Shown: piece by piece, positions 34,000 to 41,091 of the stretch
Layout: every line of letters begins with the position of its first letter
How positions within the stretch are numbered: the first letter of the stretch is position 1
DNA from: Pseudomonas sp. Irchel 3E13
GTDB taxonomy: Bacteria > Pseudomonadota > Gammaproteobacteria > Pseudomonadales > Pseudomonadaceae
NCBI RefSeq assembly: GCF_900187455.1
Contig: NZ_FYDX01000013.1
Location: forward strand, 124,001 to 188,000
DNA: 64,000 nt
Direction: 5' to 3'
Position numbers and translations under genes: made by a program
Notes under the pieces: model-generated
The model's database searches: none
Told to the model about the DNA's origin: nothing
What the model saw: only the letters and a program-made list of their open reading frames with translations

Positions 34000-34305
34000 A
34001 TGATTCCTCCCGCCGGAAGCACGAGGGCACGGGCCAACGATCTGGAAGGGGACACGGCGAGCCAGACCCGCGAGACGTTGCGCAATATCGAGAGCCTGCT
34101 GGCACAGGCGGGCACGGACAAAACCCGGATTCTCTCGGCGACGATTTATCTACGGGACATCGCCACGGATTTCGCCGCGATGAATGGCGTCTGGGATGAA
34201 TGGCTGCCGCTGGGCAGCGCACCGGCACGGGCGACAGTACAGGCGACGCTGTGCGATCCGCGCATGCGGGTGGAAATCAGCGTGATTGCGGCGGCGAACG
34301 CCTGA
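34000..34305 (+). pseudogene. RidA/YjgF-family gene, 5'-truncated
   Basis: From 'ANDLEGDTASQTRETLRNIE' on, the protein follows RidA homologues to the end, including the active-site Arg region 'GSAPARATVQA' and 'VRVEISVIAAA'-like tail. The first 25-30 residues of the fold (strands 1-2, ending Y-L-A-G-Q-V) are absent. Upstream of 34,030 the frame has no RidA similarity and meets a TAG at 33,976. RidA hydrolyses reactive 2-aminoacrylate-type enamines released by PLP enzymes. A short protein could still be made from the ATG at 34,000 but the barrel would lack strands, so I call it broken. Confidence 0.65.
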
Positions 34306-34356
34306 CCGGCGAGGAGGGCGGCGAGCTGTCCATGGGGCAGCACGCAAAAAGGCGAT

Positions 34357-35004
34357 TCAGGCCTGCGGTTGCGCCAGGCCACGGCCGCCAACGGGAACAT
34401 CGCGCAGCGCCTTGACCCACTTGTAGACCGTCGCTCGGCCCATGCTCAGCACGTTGGCCACATAGTCGGCGGCACTGCGTCCTTCGAACGCACCTTCGGC
34501 GTACAGCGCCTCGATGAGGGCGCGTTTGTCTTTCATGCTCAAGGTATTCAGCGACAGTTGCCGCTCGGCCATCCACGCGTGCAGGAAGGTGTTGATGCGC
34601 TCCTGCCAGTCATCGCGGAACAGCGCTTCGGGCTGCGGGATCAGGCGGCTGACCTGGAAGAAGGCATTCAGCGCCTCGCGGGCCTGATCGAGCACCGAGA
34701 AATTGATGTTGATGCACAGCAGCGCCTCGGGCTGGTCCTGCTCATCGCGCAGCACGCTGGTGATGGAGCGGATCTTCTGGCCGTTCCAGTTGAGCTTTTC
34801 ATAGGGACCGAGGCTGGAAACCTGGTCGAAGTCGCCGGGCAACTCGTCCAGCGCCGAGTCGTCACCCAAGGTGCGCTTGGAGAAGTTGTTGGCGATGTGC
34901 ACCACGGTCTGGCTGTGCAGGTCGTGGACGATGACTTCGGCATGGGGGAAGAGCAGGGTGGCGATGCAGTCGGCGATGGTCTTGTAGTTGTCCAGTTTCT
35001 TCAT
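34357..35004 (-). CDS. YheO/DauR-type transcriptional regulator
   Basis: A 215-residue regulator with a PAS_6-like N-terminal domain ('LLFPHAEVIVHDLHSQTVVH', 'ITSVLRDEQDQPEALLCINI') and C-terminal HTH_22 ('SMGRATVYKWVKAL', about 192). I start at the ATG at 35,004, where homologues begin with 'KKLDNYKTIADC'. It faces the ridA remnant and probably controls that gene and the aminotransferase. It is the last chromosomal gene before the ICE end; its promoter must lie in the gene-free 35,005-35,407, possibly altered by the insertion. Confidence 0.85.
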   Translation of the reverse strand: MKKLDNYKTIADCIATLLFPHAEVIVHDLHSQTVVHIANNFSKRTLGDDSALDELPGDFDQVSSLGPYEKLNWNGQKIRSITSVLRDEQDQPEALLCININFSVLDQAREALNAFFQVSRLIPQPEALFRDDWQERINTFLHAWMAERQLSLNTLSMKDKRALIEALYAEGAFEGRSAADYVANVLSMGRATVYKWVKALRDVPVGGRGLAQPQA

Positions 35005-35407
35005 GGTTGACGGCAGCGTCCTTGGGGTTGGATCGGGCAGTGGCGGGCATGATAGCAGTTGGTGTGCTGTCGGGCTCTGGGGGGGGCGGGGCTGTCCGTG
35101 CTCCGGGACGGGCAAAAAAGTGCCGGTGTCAATTCTTTCGCGCAAATCAAGAAGGACTTGAAACCGTATATGGGACAGTAGGTTAGCTCCTTTCGGGGCC
35201 GCTTAGAAGAAGAGCGGCGTTGTCGGCTAGGAGCGACATAGGAGCGTTGGGAGAGAAAGCCGCATCGCACTGTGTAGTGCTGGATTGCCGAGGAACGGCG
35301 GGCCTGTCGCATCATCATAGCCCAACAGGCTCGGCGGCATCCAGAATGAAGAACGCGCAGCCTGGGCTGCGCGTTCGATGGATGCCGTTGAATAGCATGC
35401 GGTGCAA
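35005..35407. other. Gene-free stretch holding the chromosome/ICE junction
   Basis: No coding frame with credible codon use is present. To the left is chromosomal (DauR-type regulator), to the right the DUF2274-trbI end that closes Tn4371-type ICEs. The element end must therefore lie here, most likely in 35,040-35,300. A G-rich run occurs at 35,080 and a cluster of inverted repeats at 35,312-35,386. I could not define the att core without the other end. Confidence 0.6.
35336..35386. repeat. Large nested stem-loop downstream of the trb operon
   Basis: Inner arms GAACGCGCAGCC and GGCTGCGCGTTC (35,351-35,376) are a perfect 12-bp dyad around TG. Outer arms GGCATCC and GGATGCC (35,336-35,342; 35,380-35,386) extend it. 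It lies 22 bases past the DUF2274 stop. It could be the trb operon's terminator or a structure at the ICE end. Confidence 0.6.
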
Positions 35408-35653
35408 TCATGGCGGCTTCGGTGGTGTGCTGCGGGTCGCCGTGCCCTTCCTGAATCCTCGATCCCCCGCCATGAACGCTTCCAGCATATGCGGGATCAG
35501 CGTCGCCGCATCAACGGCCTCGCCATACGCCTGCGCGTGTAGCGCGGCGTAGCGGTCGAGGTCGACTTTCAAGCTGGTCGGGCAAACGAAAGTCAGCTTG
35601 GTGCTCTCGGTCTTCGGCAGCGGGCCGAGCCGCAGCTTCTTGGTCGTGCTCAT
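35408..35653 (-). CDS. DUF2274 protein, last gene of the ICE transfer operon
   Basis: An 81-residue protein starting 'TKKLRLGPLPKTESTKLTF', diagnostic of DUF2274, a small family found directly after trbI in Tn4371-type ICEs. Its middle ('SLKVDLDRYAALHAQAYG') resembles a ribbon-helix-helix or small helical DNA-associated domain. It overlaps the trbI stop by 4 bases (ATGA). Function unknown. Confidence 0.85.
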   Translation of the reverse strand: MSTTKKLRLGPLPKTESTKLTFVCPTSLKVDLDRYAALHAQAYGEAVDAATLIPHMLEAFMAGDRGFRKGTATRSTPPKPP

Positions 35654-36930
35654 CGTGAAGTCCCCCGGTTGAAGAACAGCGGCTGGTACGGCCGCAGCAC
35701 CAGATCCCGGTTGACGATGATGCGAACCGGCAGGCCCGGCCGTTGCGTTAAGGTCGGCTGGATGTTGAGGTTGCGCCGGGTCATCTCCTGGCCGACCTGA
35801 TTGATGCTGTCCTGCGCGCTGTCGCGCCCAGCGATGATGACGCGATCACCATCCTGCCGGTTCTCCGGCGCGGCCAGCTCGGCACCGACGCCCAGCAGCG
35901 TGGTGAGTGCCGCACCGGCAAAGATGCGGCCCCAGTGGTAGTCCACATCGTCCTCCAGCCCGGCATAGCCGGCTGGGTCGGTGCCGGCCAGGTTGTCGAG
36001 CGTGAGCGAAGACGTGTCCGGCAGGATGATCCGGTTCCAGACGACTTGAACGCGGCTCTGCCCGTAGCTGACCTGGCTGTTGTATTTGCCCAGGATGCGC
36101 GAACCCTGCGGAATCAGCAGGAAGCGCCCGGTGGCTGTGTCATAGACCGGCTCCGTCACCGTGGCGATCACGTCGCCGGGCAAGTCCGACTTGATGCCCG
36201 TCACCAAGGCACCTGCGACCACTGTTCCGGCCATAACCTGATACGGCGAAATTGGCAGAGTCAGATTGCCGGAATTACGGGTTTCAGTGGGGCCAGCTTT
36301 CATGAAAGCCTCTTTCTGGTCTTGCCGGTTTTGCACCGCTGTCGGGTCAGCAGGTTGGGCCGCCGTGGAGGCCGGCCCGGCCGCCAGCGGGTCAAACGCC
36401 GCATTGGCGGCGAAGCCCGGCGCAGCGGCCACCTGTGTCTGCGCTACCGGCGCCGCATTCTGCCCACCCGAGCGGAAGAACACGGACGAGGCCGCGGCCG
36501 CCTCGGCTTCTTTTCGCAGGGCATCGTTCGGGTCGTGACCGGGGGCCGCGTAGGCAGCCGTCGCCGGTTGCTGCGACTTCACGATAGCCGGGCCAAGATC
36601 GCCCGGCAGCGGTGGCCCTAGTTCGGGAACGGCAGGCAGCAACGCCGGCGGCAGCTTGGAATAGTCCGTCGGCAGCGCATCCAGTCCTTCCGACTTTGAC
36701 ACGCGATCGACGTTGTAAAGCTCGGTCTGCTCGCCTGTGCTGCGTCGATGAGGTTGCAGCGACCACATCAGCGCGCCGAGCACGGCGACCGCTAGGACGC
36801 CGGCAAGGATGGCCAGCGAGCGCCGGTTCAGGCGTGTGACTGGACGCGGCTGGGCGCGCAGCGCCACTGCCTCCGGCGCCACCTTGTCCGCCTGCGGCGC
36901 GGCAAGGTCGGGAGTGTCATCCTGGCTCAT
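35650..36930 (-). CDS. trbI: TrbI, VirB10-like conjugation protein
   Basis: A 426-residue bitopic protein that spans the envelope in type IV secretion, connecting inner-membrane ATPases with the outer-membrane core. It has a short cytoplasmic N-terminus, one TM ('LAILAGVLAVAVLGALMW', about 39-57), an Ala/Pro-rich linker, and the C-terminal VirB10 beta-barrel domain from about 205 ('ISPYQVMAGTVVAGALVTGI', 'GRFLLIPQGSRILGKYNSQV'). It starts 3 bases after trbG ends. Confidence 0.95.
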   Translation of the reverse strand: MSQDDTPDLAAPQADKVAPEAVALRAQPRPVTRLNRRSLAILAGVLAVAVLGALMWSLQPHRRSTGEQTELYNVDRVSKSEGLDALPTDYSKLPPALLPAVPELGPPLPGDLGPAIVKSQQPATAAYAAPGHDPNDALRKEAEAAAASSVFFRSGGQNAAPVAQTQVAAAPGFAANAAFDPLAAGPASTAAQPADPTAVQNRQDQKEAFMKAGPTETRNSGNLTLPISPYQVMAGTVVAGALVTGIKSDLPGDVIATVTEPVYDTATGRFLLIPQGSRILGKYNSQVSYGQSRVQVVWNRIILPDTSSLTLDNLAGTDPAGYAGLEDDVDYHWGRIFAGAALTTLLGVGAELAAPENRQDGDRVIIAGRDSAQDSINQVGQEMTRRNLNIQPTLTQRPGLPVRIIVNRDLVLRPYQPLFFNRGTSR

Positions 36931-36932
36931 GG

Positions 36933-37925
36933 TCAGTTCCTCCGTGCAACACCATCGGTGCGCTCGATCCGCACCACGTCGCCGCCATCGCCGCCCAGCC
37001 GCAGTTCGGCCGCGCCGAACAGGCGATCCACGACGTAGTACGGCGAGCGAAAACGGTAGTTCACCAGTTGCCCGTCGCCCTGCGCGCCGATGACAAACAG
37101 CGGCGGCAGCTCGCCCTGGGCGATGCCCGGCGGGAACTGGATATAGACCTTCTCTCCATCATCGAAGGCGCGCAGAGGCTTCCACGGCGGGTTGCTGCCC
37201 GATACCGCGTAGCGGAAGCGGATCTTGTCCAGCGACAGGCCCGTATCGACAGGCGTTGTTGCCTGCGCTGCCTGCGCCTGGCGCTGCAACGCGAGCATTC
37301 GGTCTTTCGGATAGTCCCAGGACACCGACGCCATCCATGCCCTCTCGGTCGAGGTCAGCTCCAGCAGGTAGGTGCGCCGACTGGTGGTGATGACGAGATT
37401 GGTTTTCAGACCGGAGCGGATAGGCTTGACCAGCACATTGACGCGCAGATCGGCCCCGCCGCCGCTGGACGTGTCGCCCACGATCCAGCGCACGGTATCG
37501 CCGGCGGCGACCGTTACCAGTTCCTCGCCCGGTTGAAGCGAAACCACCGTCACGCGCCCCGGCGACGCATAGACCTGATAAAGCGCGCCATCGGTGAACG
37601 GCCACACCTGAATCGCGTTGACGTAGCCCTCACGGGTAGGCGCGATACGCGCTTCTGCATTGGCACGGGAAACGCGCACCTTTTCGTCGGCCGGCTCCGG
37701 CGCAACGGGGGCCTCATCGAGTTCCGGCAGGGGCTTCAACTGCGCCGGCAGCGCCAGCGGTTCAGGGACGGCGACGACTTCGACGGGCTTGGGCGGTTCG
37801 GGCAACGGCTGGGCCAGCACCGTCTCGTCGAGCGAGATGGATGGCGGCGGCTTCCCCTGCGAGGCGCAGCCCGCGAGGGCCAGCAGCGTCAAAGGAACAA
37901 CGTAAAGGCGGAAACGAAGTTTCAT
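36933..37925 (-). CDS. trbG: TrbG, VirB9-like conjugation protein
   Basis: A 330-residue lipoprotein-like component of the outer-membrane core complex. The signal peptide ends 'LLALAGCASQ', a lipobox, unlike many VirB9 proteins that have plain signals. The VirB9/CagX C-terminal domain includes 'IRFRYAVSGSNPPWKPLRAF' and 'EKVYIQFPPGI' (about 240-275). Start at 37,925, overlapping the trbF stop by 4 bases. Confidence 0.93.
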   Translation of the reverse strand: MKLRFRLYVVPLTLLALAGCASQGKPPPSISLDETVLAQPLPEPPKPVEVVAVPEPLALPAQLKPLPELDEAPVAPEPADEKVRVSRANAEARIAPTREGYVNAIQVWPFTDGALYQVYASPGRVTVVSLQPGEELVTVAAGDTVRWIVGDTSSGGGADLRVNVLVKPIRSGLKTNLVITTSRRTYLLELTSTERAWMASVSWDYPKDRMLALQRQAQAAQATTPVDTGLSLDKIRFRYAVSGSNPPWKPLRAFDDGEKVYIQFPPGIAQGELPPLFVIGAQGDGQLVNYRFRSPYYVVDRLFGAAELRLGGDGGDVVRIERTDGVARRN

Positions 37926-38626
37926 GGTTTGGCTCCTTCGGAAGAATCCAGTTCGCGGCTCCATGACAGGCCGTTGACGTAGATACCCAATGGGTTCTTG
38001 AGCAGGCGCTGTTCAGTACGCGGGGTTTGCAGGACGGTCGAAAGCACGGCGTTCCAGCGTTCGGTGCCGGCGGGCGCACCGTTGACATAGCGCTGCTCTG
38101 TCCAGCGCACGTTGAAAGACGTGTCGCTCGCGCGAACCACGCTGGTGATTTGCACCGTTACCGATTCCTTGCCGATGCGGGCGAATGGGTCATTGGTGCG
38201 GGCGTAGTCGTTGAGCACCGCCGCGCCCTTGTCGGTGGTGTAGTCGTAGGCATCGAGCCAGTTCTGCCGCACCACGATGGGGTCGATGGACAGCGAGCGA
38301 ACCAGCGTCACGAAGCGCGCCAGGTGGTGCGCGATCTGCGCGTCGCCGGGCCGGTACGGCGTGGCGGCCTCTCCCACGGCGCGCACCTGCCCGGCTTGAT
38401 CGACCTCGATGACATAGGGCGTCACGATGGACTGCGCCGAGCGCCACACCAGGCCGCCGGCCATCAACAGCGCGAGCACTAGGCAGCCGAAGGCCATCAG
38501 GCGCCAATTCTTCGCCTGCACGCGGGCGGAGCCGATACGGTCGTCCCACACCTGGGCGGCGGCTTGATACGGGGTGGCAGGCTGCGGCGTATCGGCGTAG
38601 CGCACCTGCGGTCGTTTGAATCGCAT
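37922..38626 (-). CDS. trbF: TrbF, VirB8-like conjugation protein
   Basis: A 234-residue inner-membrane protein: N-terminal 'NPY-less' cytosolic part with 'ATPYQAAAQVWDDRIGSARV', one TM at about 43-65, and a periplasmic VirB8 domain ('NWLDAYDYTTDKGAAVLNDY', 'TERWNAVLSTVLQTPRTEQR'). It nucleates assembly of the secretion channel. It is 18 bp after trbL. Confidence 0.93.
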   Translation of the reverse strand: MRFKRPQVRYADTPQPATPYQAAAQVWDDRIGSARVQAKNWRLMAFGCLVLALLMAGGLVWRSAQSIVTPYVIEVDQAGQVRAVGEAATPYRPGDAQIAHHLARFVTLVRSLSIDPIVVRQNWLDAYDYTTDKGAAVLNDYARTNDPFARIGKESVTVQITSVVRASDTSFNVRWTEQRYVNGAPAGTERWNAVLSTVLQTPRTEQRLLKNPLGIYVNGLSWSRELDSSEGAKP

Positions 38627-38644
38627 GGGTGTTCTCCTTGAAGG

Positions 38645-40012
38645 TTAGGTATCGGAATCCCGCAGGCTCGGGCCTTGCCCGGAGCCGCCGCCGTCGCCGC
38701 CGCGCAGCGTGTGGGCGGCAGTGGTCGCGGCATGGGTAGCCTGCTGGCGGCGGTGCATCCGCTTGGCCCAGGCCGGTTGCTCTTGCTTCTGCGAGCCTGC
38801 GGTGCCGTCTGCGGTCTGGCCGGGGCCAGCACCGTCGCTGCCGGCTTCTGTGCCGTTCCAGCCAGCGCGGAAGGAGTCGGCCACCTTCTGCCCAACAGCG
38901 GAAGCACCAGAGGTGACGCTGCGGCCTGCGGCTTGTGCGCCAGTCTTGGCGACATTGCCGAGGCCAGCCGCCGCGCCCTTGGCACCGCCGCCGGCCGCAG
39001 CGGAACCGGCCTGGAACGCCGATCGGGCACTGCCGGCCGCCGAAGTCGCGGCACGCGCACCGGCACCGGCCAGCTTTGCGGCCGCCGGGGCCATTCGTGC
39101 CCCGGCCATGACGGCGCCGCCCACGCCCGTTACGGCGGCGCCGATGGCAACGCCGGTGCCGACAGCCCCGACCGCAGCACCAGCCATCGCGCCCGCACCA
39201 AGCTGTGGCGCACCGGACACCAGGCCGGTGGCGATACCGGGGCCGAAAATGCCCAGCGCCAGCAGCGCGAGCGAGGCCAGCATCACGACCAGCGCGTGGT
39301 CGATGGATGGTTCGTCGGGATGCACCTGGAACTCGGCGAACAGGCCTGAACCGATGCCGACGATGACGGCCAGCACCAAGACCTTGATGCCTGACGACAC
39401 CACGTTGCCTAGCACCTTTTCCGCGAGGAACGAGGTCTTGTTCCAGAGTGCAAACGGGATCAAGACGAAGCCGGCGAGCGTAGTCAGTTTGAACTCGATC
39501 AGCGTGATGAAAAGCTGTACGGCCAGCACGAAGAAGCAGAGGATCACCACCAGCCAGGCGATGAACAGAACCACGATAGGGTCGATGTTCACGAACACCT
39601 CGGGGAACCCAGCCATGTCCCCGATCTGTTCCAGAATCGGCGCGGCTGCGTCGATGCCGGTCTTCGCCAGCCGGCCCGGCTGAAGGAAGTTCTCCATCGT
39701 GATGGCCGAGCCGGTAGCGGTAATTCCCAAGCCGGCGAACGAGCGGAACACGATGCTCGCCAGCCAGTTGAAGTTGCCGATGATGTAGGCGAACGCGCCG
39801 ACACAGAGCACCTTGCGCAGCAGCTTGGCGATCACGTCGTCGCCCTGGCCGGTGGCGTGGCTCATGGCCCAATACAGGCCAGCGATCGTCATGTCGATGA
39901 CGATGAGCGTGGCGGTGAGAAATGCCACTTCGCCCTGCAATAAGCCGAAGCCCGAGTCGATGTAGCGCGAGAACGTATCGAGGAAACGGTCGATGATGGT
40001 CACGTCGTTCAT
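38645..40012 (-). CDS. trbL: TrbL, VirB6-like membrane protein
   Basis: A 455-residue polytopic protein with about six TMs in residues 20-260. A long Ala/Gly-rich region follows ('AGAMAGAAVGAVGTGVAIGA') with a hydrophilic C-terminus, as usual for P-type TrbL. It forms part of the inner-membrane channel for DNA transfer. Its ATG overlaps the upstream trbK-like stop by 4 bp. Confidence 0.93.
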   Translation of the reverse strand: MNDVTIIDRFLDTFSRYIDSGFGLLQGEVAFLTATLIVIDMTIAGLYWAMSHATGQGDDVIAKLLRKVLCVGAFAYIIGNFNWLASIVFRSFAGLGITATGSAITMENFLQPGRLAKTGIDAAAPILEQIGDMAGFPEVFVNIDPIVVLFIAWLVVILCFFVLAVQLFITLIEFKLTTLAGFVLIPFALWNKTSFLAEKVLGNVVSSGIKVLVLAVIVGIGSGLFAEFQVHPDEPSIDHALVVMLASLALLALGIFGPGIATGLVSGAPQLGAGAMAGAAVGAVGTGVAIGAAVTGVGGAVMAGARMAPAAAKLAGAGARAATSAAGSARSAFQAGSAAAGGGAKGAAAGLGNVAKTGAQAAGRSVTSGASAVGQKVADSFRAGWNGTEAGSDGAGPGQTADGTAGSQKQEQPAWAKRMHRRQQATHAATTAAHTLRGGDGGGSGQGPSLRDSDT

Positions 40013-40335
40013 GGCGAATCCTCGGGCGGAGTGAGCGGAACGGCGCCCTCTGGCAATTCATCTGCGGGCGTATCGAAGCTCGGCGGAATCGGCGGGAGTT
40101 CAGCCAGCGAGTTGTATTCATCCGGCCCGGTATGGCCGGCGAAGAAGCGCCGCCGGAAGGCTTCAGCGGCGGCGCGGCAGGCATCCTCGCCCACGGCCTG
40201 CCGGTCGGCCGCGCATTGCCCGCGCAACGCCTTGAGCCGCACCGGATCTGCGGCCAGGGCGTCGGCCAGGTTCTCGGCCGGCTGCTGGCCGCACGCGGTC
40301 AGCAGCACGGCCATCAGGACGGAAGCGCATCGCAT
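40009..40335 (-). CDS. TrbK/EexN-like entry-exclusion lipoprotein
   Basis: A 108-residue lipoprotein: 'LMAVLLTACGQQ' lipobox (Cys about 15), then a short conserved block 'DPVRLKALRGQCAADRQAVG' with two cysteines, then a Pro-rich tail. In IncP and Tn4371 systems the small lipoprotein between trbJ and trbL is TrbK, which blocks entry of a like element into the host. A second protein with the same block is encoded at 50,646. Confidence 0.8.
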   Translation of the reverse strand: MRCASVLMAVLLTACGQQPAENLADALAADPVRLKALRGQCAADRQAVGEDACRAAAEAFRRRFFAGHTGPDEYNSLAELPPIPPSFDTPADELPEGAVPLTPPEDSP

Positions 40336-40347
40336 GGCCGCCTCCGG

Positions 40348-41091
40348 TCAGTTGTTATAGAAGTTGACGGACTGCGGCGTGTACGGCGTGCCGGTGCCCA
40401 GAAAGCGCCGCCGCACTTCGCGGGCGCGCTCCATAGCCGCCGCTTGCCGCGCCAGTTCCAGTGAAGCGGCCCGGTCTTGCGTGATCTGGAGCTGCTGCGC
40501 CTGGATCGACTGCTTGGCCTGCAAAGCCAGGAGCTGGTTCGTCGCCTGCATCGCTTGCAGCGCGCCGGTGGCCGACTGGCTCTGGCTCACGAGATCGGCC
40601 AGCGCGCTTTCGTCTTGGGCGAGGTTCTGCGACACCTGCGCCTGCATCCGCATCGCGGTGTGCAAGCCGTTCAAGGTGTTCTGCCAGCGTTCGCGGGCGT
40701 CCTGTGCCATGCGGTCGCCGCTGATGGTGGCGGCGTACTGTTCCGGGTACAGGCGGGCGAACGTGGCATCCATGCTCTGCACGTCGTAGGCCAAGCCGCG
40801 CGCCTCGGCGATCAGGCGCTCGGTGGTGGCGAGCGTCGAGCGCAGGCGGTTGACGATGTTGAAGTCGAGATTTGCCAGGTTCCTGGCCTGGTTCATCAAC
40901 ATCTGCGCCTCGTTCTGAAGCTGGTTGATCTGGTTGTTGATCTGTTCCAGCGTGCGCACGGCGGTCAGCGTGTTCTGCACGAAGTTGGACGGGTCGAACA
41001 CCGTCAGCGCGGATGCGGGCTGCACGGCCAGCAGCGATACCGACAGCACGGCAGCGAGTGAGACAGAGAGCAAACGGGGCTTGGTCTTCAT
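40348..41091 (-). CDS. trbJ: TrbJ, VirB5-like conjugation protein
   Basis: A 247-residue exported protein with a Sec signal ('LLAVQPASALT', cleavage about 28) and a long helical body with coiled-coil heptads ('INNQINQLQNEAQMLMNQAR'). VirB5-like proteins sit at the pilus tip. Start at 41,091, overlapping the trbE stop by 4 bases; a longer frame to 41,190 lies inside trbE. Confidence 0.93.
   Translation of the reverse strand: MKTKPRLLSVSLAAVLSVSLLAVQPASALTVFDPSNFVQNTLTAVRTLEQINNQINQLQNEAQMLMNQARNLANLDFNIVNRLRSTLATTERLIAEARGLAYDVQSMDATFARLYPEQYAATISGDRMAQDARERWQNTLNGLHTAMRMQAQVSQNLAQDESALADLVSQSQSATGALQAMQATNQLLALQAKQSIQAQQLQITQDRAASLELARQAAAMERAREVRRRFLGTGTPYTPQSVNFYNN

Noticed and set aside
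35005..35407. tRNA or tmRNA gene as ICE integration target
   Set aside because: No cloverleaf or TpsiC-like segment could be found on either strand of the junction stretch.
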